Of a DNA stretch of 64,000 bases, positions 58,486-64,000 are shown in pieces. Location of the stretch: contig NZ_JAGFNS010000010.1 of the NCBI RefSeq assembly GCF_017592555.1, positions 203,545 through 267,544 on the forward strand, given 5' to 3'. Made by a program: the position numbers and the translations under genes. The stretch's first letter is position 1; each line of letters begins with the position of its first letter. This stretch comes from Actinoplanes flavus. Lineage in GTDB: Bacteria; Actinomycetota; Actinomycetes; Mycobacteriales; Micromonosporaceae. The notes below the pieces were generated by a model. That model saw only the letters and a program-made list of their open reading frames with translations. It ran no database searches and was not told where the DNA came from.

Positions 58486-59717
58486 CGACGCACCGGCTGA
58501 CCATCCGGGCCCGCCTGACCGCCCTGTACGGCGGACTGTTCCTGCTGGTCGGCACCGTGCTGCTCGGCATCACCTACCTGCTGCTCGCGTCTGCCCTGAG
58601 CAACCCGAACTTCGGTCGTACCGCGGTCGTCGCGGCGATTCCCGGGATCGAGATCACCGCCGTCGACACCGGCGTGGCGCAGCCGTCCGGCGACGCCGCC
58701 ACCGAACCGCAGCCGACCAGCCCCGATGCGACCTGGACACCCGAACAGCAGCGGCAGGCCGAGAAGACCATGCGGCTCGCGGAGAAGCTGCAGGGGCAGT
58801 TCCGCCAGCAGACCCTGACCTCCCTGCTGCGCCAGGGCGCCCTCGCCCTGGCCGGGGTCGGCGTCATCGGCGTCTGGCTCGGCTGGCTCGCGGCCGGCCG
58901 TACCCTGCGACCACTGCAGGAGATCACCGCGACCGCCCGCCGGGTGGCCGAGAGCAACCTGCACGAACGTATCGGCCTCAGCGGCCCGCAGGACGAACTG
59001 CGGCAACTCGCCGACACCTTCGACGACATGCTCGCCCGCCTCGACGCCGCGTTCGGCGCCCAGCGCCGGTTCGTGGCGAACGCCTCCCACGAACTGCGTA
59101 CCCCGCTGACCATCAACCGGACCCTGATCGAGGTCGCGCTCAGCCACCCCGACCCGCCCGCCGAGCTGCGCCGGCTGGGTACGGCCCTGCTGGCGATGAA
59201 CGCCCGGCACGAGAAGCTGATCGAAGGGCTGCTGGTGCTCGCCGGCTCCGAGCAGCGGCTCACCACCCGCGACCGCGTCGACCTCGCCGAGGTGACCGGC
59301 CGCCTGGTGGACGCCGCCCGGCCCGGTGCCGTCGCCGCCGGCGTGGACCTGCGGTTCTCCGCGGCACCGGTCCCGGCGATCGGCGATCCGGTGCTGCTCG
59401 AACGCGCCGTGCAGAACCTGCTGCAGAACGCGATCGCCTACAACGTGCCGGACGGGGACGTGACGGTGACCTGCGCCGGATCCGTGGTCACCGTCGCCAA
59501 CACCGGTCCGGTCGTCGCCGCCGACGAGATACCCGGCCTCTTCGAACCCTTCCACCGCCTGTCCGGGCGTACCGGCTCCGTCGACGGCAGCGGGCTCGGC
59601 CTGTCGATCGTCAGGTCCGTCGTCGCCGCGCACGGGGGCGAGATCACCGCCGAGCCGGGCCTGGCCGGTGGACTCCGGATCTCCCTGCGGTTCCCCGTGC
59701 CGCCGCGGGCCCGGTGA
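58482..59717 (+). CDS. sensor histidine kinase
   Basis: 411 residues. Two membrane helices (about 15-38 and 123-143) enclose an extracellular loop of about 85 residues rich in Gln and Thr; then a HAMP domain, the phospho-acceptor helix FVANASHELRTPLT, and an ATPase domain with QNLLQNAIAYN and GSGLGLSIVRSVV. Pairs with the upstream regulator. The neighbouring efflux operon suggests it senses a cell-envelope-active compound. Confidence 0.93.
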   Translation: MTTHRLTIRARLTALYGGLFLLVGTVLLGITYLLLASALSNPNFGRTAVVAAIPGIEITAVDTGVAQPSGDAATEPQPTSPDATWTPEQQRQAEKTMRLAEKLQGQFRQQTLTSLLRQGALALAGVGVIGVWLGWLAAGRTLRPLQEITATARRVAESNLHERIGLSGPQDELRQLADTFDDMLARLDAAFGAQRRFVANASHELRTPLTINRTLIEVALSHPDPPAELRRLGTALLAMNARHEKLIEGLLVLAGSEQRLTTRDRVDLAEVTGRLVDAARPGAVAAGVDLRFSAAPVPAIGDPVLLERAVQNLLQNAIAYNVPDGDVTVTCAGSVVTVANTGPVVAADEIPGLFEPFHRLSGRTGSVDGSGLGLSIVRSVVAAHGGEITAEPGLAGGLRISLRFPVPPRAR

Positions 59718-59852
59718 GACCGTCCCGGCCTTCGCCCGCACCGCGTAGCGGATCCCGACGAGTAGGTCATTTCCGTCTTATATCCCGATAGGGTTCAGGT
59801 CGAGTGCCTCGCACGACACCACGTGGGTCACCGCGACGAGCGGATGGGTTCG

Positions 59853-60242
59853 ATGGCAAAGGTCCTGGTGGTCGATGACGAACCGGATCTGCGGTTCCTG
59901 CATCGCCGGATCCTGAGCCGGGCCGGTCACGAGGTGACCGAGGCCAACGACGGCGCCGCCGCCCTGGAGGCCGTGCGGGCGTCACCTCCCGACCTGGTGG
60001 TCACCGACGTGATGATGCCGATCATGAACGGCGTCGAGCTCATCCGGCGCTTGCGGGCCGATCCGAGAACCGCGGCGATCCCCGTCGTGGCCGTCAGCGG
60101 GGACTGGCGGCTGGTGACCGAAGCCGACCGTGTGCTGGCCAAGCCGTGCAGCAGCCGGGACTTGCGCGCGGCGGTGGACGACCTGCTGCGGAAGGGAGTG
60201 AGGGACAGTGACACGATTGTCGACCGGGCAAGCCGATCTTGA
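59853..60242 (+). CDS. single-domain response regulator
   Basis: 129 residues from the ATG at 59853 (ATG 59844 also possible). A receiver domain only: VLVVDDEPDLRFLHRRIL, the Asp in LVVTDVMMPIMNGVELI, Ser in VAVSGDW and Lys in LAKPCS. There is no output domain, so it signals by protein contact. Its last 35 bp overlap the start of the KaiC-domain gene, so the two are coupled. Confidence 0.88.
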   Translation: MAKVLVVDDEPDLRFLHRRILSRAGHEVTEANDGAAALEAVRASPPDLVVTDVMMPIMNGVELIRRLRADPRTAAIPVVAVSGDWRLVTEADRVLAKPCSSRDLRAAVDDLLRKGVRDSDTIVDRASRS

Positions 60243-61668
60243 TCTGGTGCTGGGCGGGGGCTTCGAGCGCGGTTCGATGGTCGTCATCACCGGTCCCCCC
60301 GGATCCGGCAAGACCATCCTGGCGCAGCAGATCTGTTTCGCCGCCGCCAGCGCCGAACACAAAGCCGTCTACTACACCACCCTGTCCGAATCCCACGCCA
60401 AGCTCATCGAGCATCTACGCGAATTCGACTTCTTCGTCCCCGGGCACCTCGGCTCGCACGTCGAGTACGTCCACCTCGGCGACCTGCTGTGCGACAACAC
60501 CTCGAACGACCTCGCCCCGATGGTCGACGAGGTGATCCGCAAAGCCTTCGACGACCAACCGGCCGTCGTGGTCATCGACAGCACCAAGATGCTGCGCGAC
60601 TTCGTCAGCGACCACGACCTGCGCCGTTCCCTCTACGACCTGACCAGCAAAGTCGCGCACAGCGGGGCGGTGCTCTTCCTGGTCGGCGAGTACACGGCCG
60701 AGGAGGCGGAGGTCCGCGCCGAGTTCGCCCTGGCCGACGGGATCCTGGAACTGTCCTACCGGCCCCGCGAGCCGATCGACCGCCGTGGTCTGCGCGTCGT
60801 CAAGATGCGTGGCACCGCCCACGTGCAAGGCACCCACACCGTGCACATCACCCGCGACGGGGTCCAGGTGTACCCGAGGATCGAATCCCTCCTGACCGAC
60901 GAACACCAACCCGACCCGGGCCGGGTACCCACCGGCATCCACGGCCTCGACGCCCTCATGGGCGGCGGTATCCCGCACAGCGACGCCACCCTCGTCCTCG
61001 GCCCGTCCGGCGTCGGCAAGACCCTGGGGTGCCTGCACTTCATCGCCGAAGGACTCGCGCGCGGCGAACGCTGCCTCTACATCACCTTCCAGGACACCGC
61101 CGAAGAACTGATCAGCATGGCCGGCCGACTCGGATGGGACTTCACCACCGCCCACGCCGACAGCAAACTCGTGATCTCGCACGTGCCGGTCGGCAACCTC
61201 GACCTCGACGGGCTGGCCTCGGTCGCCCGGCACAACCTCACCGAAGGCGCCACCACCCGCATCGTCATCGACAGCCTCGCCGAGATGGCCAACACCGCCC
61301 GCGAGGCCGAGCGCTTCCCCGCCTACCTGCGCAGCCTGCTCGGACTGGTCCGCAGCGCCGGAGCCACACTCTGGGTGACCAGCGAGACCCGCACCATCGG
61401 CCCCATGGAGGAACCCCTGGCCGGGCTCATGTTCCTGTTCCACAACGTCATCCAGATCCGCTACATCGAGCACTGCTCCGCGATCGGCCGGACCATCAAC
61501 ATCCTCAAGATGCGCAACAGCGGTCACGACTACACCATCCACGACTACCACGTGACCGCCGACGGTGTGGCCGTCGGCGACCAGATCGAGCAGATCACCG
61601 GAATGCTCGGCTGGAGCGCTCTACGCGACTGCACAGCGCCCGTCCCGCACGACCAGGACGTGCACTGA
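60208..61668 (+). CDS. double KaiC-domain ATPase
   Basis: 486 residues from the GTG at 60208 (GGGAGTGAGGGA upstream). It has two tandem KaiC/RecA-like domains: Walker A GPPGSGKT (residues 29-36) and GPSGVGKT (about 265-272), Walker B VVVIDSTKM and RIVIDSLAEM. KaiC normally carries a catalytic Glu pair in a TFEE segment after the second strand; here the matching segments read TLSES and TFQDT, so ATP turnover may be slow or altered. No kaiA or kaiB is nearby. Coupled to a single-domain response regulator, as in bacterial KaiC-like stress or redox signalling systems outside cyanobacteria. Confidence 0.9.
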   Translation: MTRLSTGQADLDLVLGGGFERGSMVVITGPPGSGKTILAQQICFAAASAEHKAVYYTTLSESHAKLIEHLREFDFFVPGHLGSHVEYVHLGDLLCDNTSNDLAPMVDEVIRKAFDDQPAVVVIDSTKMLRDFVSDHDLRRSLYDLTSKVAHSGAVLFLVGEYTAEEAEVRAEFALADGILELSYRPREPIDRRGLRVVKMRGTAHVQGTHTVHITRDGVQVYPRIESLLTDEHQPDPGRVPTGIHGLDALMGGGIPHSDATLVLGPSGVGKTLGCLHFIAEGLARGERCLYITFQDTAEELISMAGRLGWDFTTAHADSKLVISHVPVGNLDLDGLASVARHNLTEGATTRIVIDSLAEMANTAREAERFPAYLRSLLGLVRSAGATLWVTSETRTIGPMEEPLAGLMFLFHNVIQIRYIEHCSAIGRTINILKMRNSGHDYTIHDYHVTADGVAVGDQIEQITGMLGWSALRDCTAPVPHDQDVH

Positions 61669-61695
61669 CCCCGACGCCGGAGCGCCCTCGGCGCC

Positions 61696-64000
61696 CTACG
61701 GGTGGCCATCGGCCTGGTCAGCGGCGTGCGGTGGCGCCGCGAGCCGGGCGGCCACCGCGGCACGGCGCCCCACCCCGAGTTTGGCGTACACCCGGCCGAC
61801 GTGCACCCCGACCGTGCCCACGCTGAGGAACAGTCGCTCGGCGATCTGCCGGTTGGTCAACCCTTCGGCGACCAACCCGGCCACCTCCGACTCCCGCGGG
61901 GTCAGCGCGCGGCGATCGCCGGGCCGCGGGCGGCGCGCGTTCATCCGCCGTTCGTCGCGGAGGGTGGCGTCGTGCAGCAGCGGCGCCTGTGCCGTGACGA
62001 AGCGGGAACGGGCGTCGGCGAAGCAGGCCCGTGCCTGCGCCGGGCGGCGCAGCACCGCCAGGGCATTCGCGGCGAGGTGATGGGCACGTCCGGCGGCGAT
62101 GAGGTCGCCCGCCCGGTCCAGGAGTGTGCCCGCGGCCCGGGCCGCCTCGAGGGCGCCGGCCGGGTCGTCGCCGAGCAGGGCGTACCCGCGTGCCATGGCC
62201 GCGTGCGCCCGGCTCCGGCGCAGACTGCTACCGGCGGCCAGCCGGCCCGCGTGTTCGGCGGCGTTCCGGGCGGCATCGGTGTCTCCAGCCGCCGCGAACG
62301 CCGCCGCCCGAACCTCCCACCAGCGGATCCGCGACCCCGGATCGATGGTCGGCTTGTGTGGCCGGTCACCGGCCGACTCGAGGAGCCGGATCGCCGCCGC
62401 CGGGTCGCCGTCGAACAGGTGCGCGAGAGCGAAGATCGCCATCGAGCTCCAGGACAGGGGGTGCTGCTGCGCCCGGGCGTCGGCGAGTGCCCGCTCGCCC
62501 AGGTGCAGCGCGGCCGGTAGGTCACCACGCCACAGCGCGAGCCAGCTCTGGTGTTTGACCGCGGTTCCGCGCTGGGCCGCGCTGCCGGTGAGCAGCGCGG
62601 CGTCGTACTCGTTGTCGAAACACTCGGTTGCCCGGTCGCGGTCGCCGATCAACGCGTACGCGGTGCCCAGCTGCCCGTACAGGTCGGTGAGCACGTGTGC
62701 CGGCCGGTGCCGGTCGGCTACCGCGAGGACTCGGTTCAGGTGCCGGATGGCGTCCGGGATCCGCTCATGGGCGATCTCGGCGGCACCCACCCAGCTGAGC
62801 GGTTGCAGCACCTCCACCAGGTCGTCGTCGGGTAGACCGTCCAGGATCCGGGCCGCCTCGTCGAGCCGCGCCGCGCCGACGGTGGACGCGCCGGTGAGGT
62901 GACCCGCCATCGCGGCGAGCGCCAAGGCGCCGGCCAGCCGGGCCGGCCGGGCGTCTCGTCGGGCGTCGCGCAGCACCTGCCCGGTCCACCGGTCGGCCGC
63001 GGCGGGGTCGGAGCGCAGCACCGCGCAGGTGGCCAGGCCGGTCCGCAGCGTCGCCCCGGCGGCGCCCCGCGCCTCGGGACAGGTGGCGAGCTCCGCGGCC
63101 AGGAGCGCCTCCGCCTCCATCGCGTTGCCGAGCAACCGTTCCACGGTGGCGGCGAGTACGGCCACCCGGGCGCGCTTGTCCGCGGGGTGCCGCGGCAGGA
63201 GCGACAGCAAGGTGTGGACGCTGTCCCGGCCGCCGGACAGGTCCCCGGCCAGGGATTGCGCCTCGGCGTGCCGCACCAGCAGCTCCCACCGGACGGCGTC
63301 GGTGGTGGCGCCGGCAGGCAGCAGGCGCAGCGCGGTGGCCAGCCACCGGGCCGCCGTCGCCGGCCCCGCGGGCAGCACCGTCGCGGCGGCGTCGCTCAGC
63401 GTGGTGACGGCCGCGGCGTCGCCGGCCCCGGCGCAGCGTTCCAGGTGGTACGCCCGGACCGTACCCGCCGCGCCACGCTCGGCGAGGGCCGCCGCGGCGC
63501 GGGCGTGCGCGGCTGTCCGCCAGCCGGCCGGCGCCGACGCGTAGGTGACGGTGTGCACCACCGGATGCCGGAACGGGAACGTCGCGATCCCGGGGACGGG
63601 CCGCAGCACGTCCCGGGCCGCGAGCCGGTCGAGCGCGGCGACGACATCCGGCGCCGGGCACTCGGCGACGGTGGACAGCAGATCGATGTCGGCCGCCGCG
63701 CCGGCCACCGCGACGGCGGCCGCGACGAGCCGCTCGGTCGGTGTCAACGTCGCCAGTTCGGCGGTGAGCGCCGACCAGACCGGGTCCGGCAGGCCGGCCT
63801 GATCCGGTGGGCGGTGGCCCCTGACCGGCTCGGGCGGCGCCACCTCGGCAACGGCTGACAGCGCTTTGAGATAGAGCGGATTTCCGGCGCTGGCCACATG
63901 CAGGTGCCGCCGGCGCCGCGGGGACAGCCGGTCAGGCAGCAGCGCCGCGGTCTCGTCCTCGGTCAGTGGCGGCAGATCCACGCGTACGCTCGTCCCGGTC
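61696..64000 (-). CDS. LuxR-family (LAL-type) transcriptional regulator, N-terminus outside window
   Basis: The frame stays open to the right edge, so the N-terminal AAA/P-loop half is missing. Visible from the edge: the end of the ATPase domain (VRVDLPPLTEDETAALL, VASAGNPLYLKALSAV), a long helical TPR-like middle of about 550 residues, and a C-terminal LuxR helix-turn-helix (LTPRESEVAGLVAEGLTNRQIAERLFL, then VHVGRVYAKLGV). Large LAL regulators often activate secondary metabolism or sugar genes. It is convergent with the KaiC-domain gene. Confidence 0.9.
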   Translation of the reverse strand, partial: TGTSVRVDLPPLTEDETAALLPDRLSPRRRRHLHVASAGNPLYLKALSAVAEVAPPEPVRGHRPPDQAGLPDPVWSALTAELATLTPTERLVAAAVAVAGAAADIDLLSTVAECPAPDVVAALDRLAARDVLRPVPGIATFPFRHPVVHTVTYASAPAGWRTAAHARAAAALAERGAAGTVRAYHLERCAGAGDAAAVTTLSDAAATVLPAGPATAARWLATALRLLPAGATTDAVRWELLVRHAEAQSLAGDLSGGRDSVHTLLSLLPRHPADKRARVAVLAATVERLLGNAMEAEALLAAELATCPEARGAAGATLRTGLATCAVLRSDPAAADRWTGQVLRDARRDARPARLAGALALAAMAGHLTGASTVGAARLDEAARILDGLPDDDLVEVLQPLSWVGAAEIAHERIPDAIRHLNRVLAVADRHRPAHVLTDLYGQLGTAYALIGDRDRATECFDNEYDAALLTGSAAQRGTAVKHQSWLALWRGDLPAALHLGERALADARAQQHPLSWSSMAIFALAHLFDGDPAAAIRLLESAGDRPHKPTIDPGSRIRWWEVRAAAFAAAGDTDAARNAAEHAGRLAAGSSLRRSRAHAAMARGYALLGDDPAGALEAARAAGTLLDRAGDLIAAGRAHHLAANALAVLRRPAQARACFADARSRFVTAQAPLLHDATLRDERRMNARRPRPGDRRALTPRESEVAGLVAEGLTNRQIAERLFLSVGTVGVHVGRVYAKLGVGRRAAVAARLAAPPHAADQADGHP

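Overview
The window is very GC-rich with dense, often overlapping genes (ATGA/GTGA junctions), GTG and TTG starts, several leaderless-looking promoters (TAnnnT boxes 5-7 nt before a start codon) and many regulators, ABC systems and secondary-metabolism enzymes. This points to a filamentous actinobacterium. Micromonosporaceae, for example Actinoplanes, is my best guess from gene content, but no rRNA or other taxonomic marker is present. I saw no tRNA, rRNA, CRISPR array, insertion sequence or phage integrase.

Region 1 (1-9758) is the most interesting. After the tail of a PadR regulator and an acyl-CoA dehydrogenase, closed by a perfect 19-bp hairpin, comes a tightly coupled gene set: Fe(II)/2-oxoglutarate oxygenase, FMN alpha-hydroxy-acid oxidase, a 21-codon ORF ending in Ala-Tyr-Pro-Trp-His, an attenuator-like hairpin, a cytochrome P450, an S33-type hydrolase, a circularly permuted ATP-grasp-like ligase and an MFS exporter, followed by a TetR gene. 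I read this as a small P450-modified RiPP (ribosomal peptide) cluster with an unusual set of tailoring enzymes.

Region 2 (9747-24191) is mostly housekeeping and regulatory: a MASE1 histidine kinase, a YwiC-like protein, cysE-cysK behind a small leaderless upstream ORF, an ECF41-like sigma factor coupled to a hydrolase, an MFS permease, a lactate 2-monooxygenase-like oxidase divergent from a TetR gene across a perfect 16-bp palindrome, an ABC transporter, a Uma2 gene broken by an amber codon, a Trypco1-type protein, a GNAT acetyltransferase and a LacI regulator.

Region 3 (24206-33532) is a nitrate-respiration locus: narGHJI, a CMD-family gene, a methyltransferase and narK. DosR/DevR-type boxes lie upstream of narG and narK. 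Region 4 (34303-38058) is a five-gene module of a Ycf46-like AAA ATPase, a DUF1257-like (Ycf35) protein, a DUF2997 protein, a membrane helix-hairpin-helix protein and an NrdG-like radical SAM protein.

Region 5 (38130-52971) holds accessory genes: a nucleotidyltransferase, a DUF2079 membrane protein, DUF2203, two large P-loop/TPR (STAND) proteins, a nitrilase-family amidase, a bacterial HPF1-like protein that seems to lack the catalytic acidic pair, a ThuA-like protein, a zinc alcohol dehydrogenase with a CynX-type permease, and a tandem-repeat Ltp protein. Region 6 (53022-64000) has a secreted GH26-like enzyme with a long structured leader, a MacAB-like efflux operon with a repeat-containing lipoprotein divergent from its two-component system, a response regulator overlapping a double KaiC-domain ATPase, and a large LuxR-family regulator cut by the window end.
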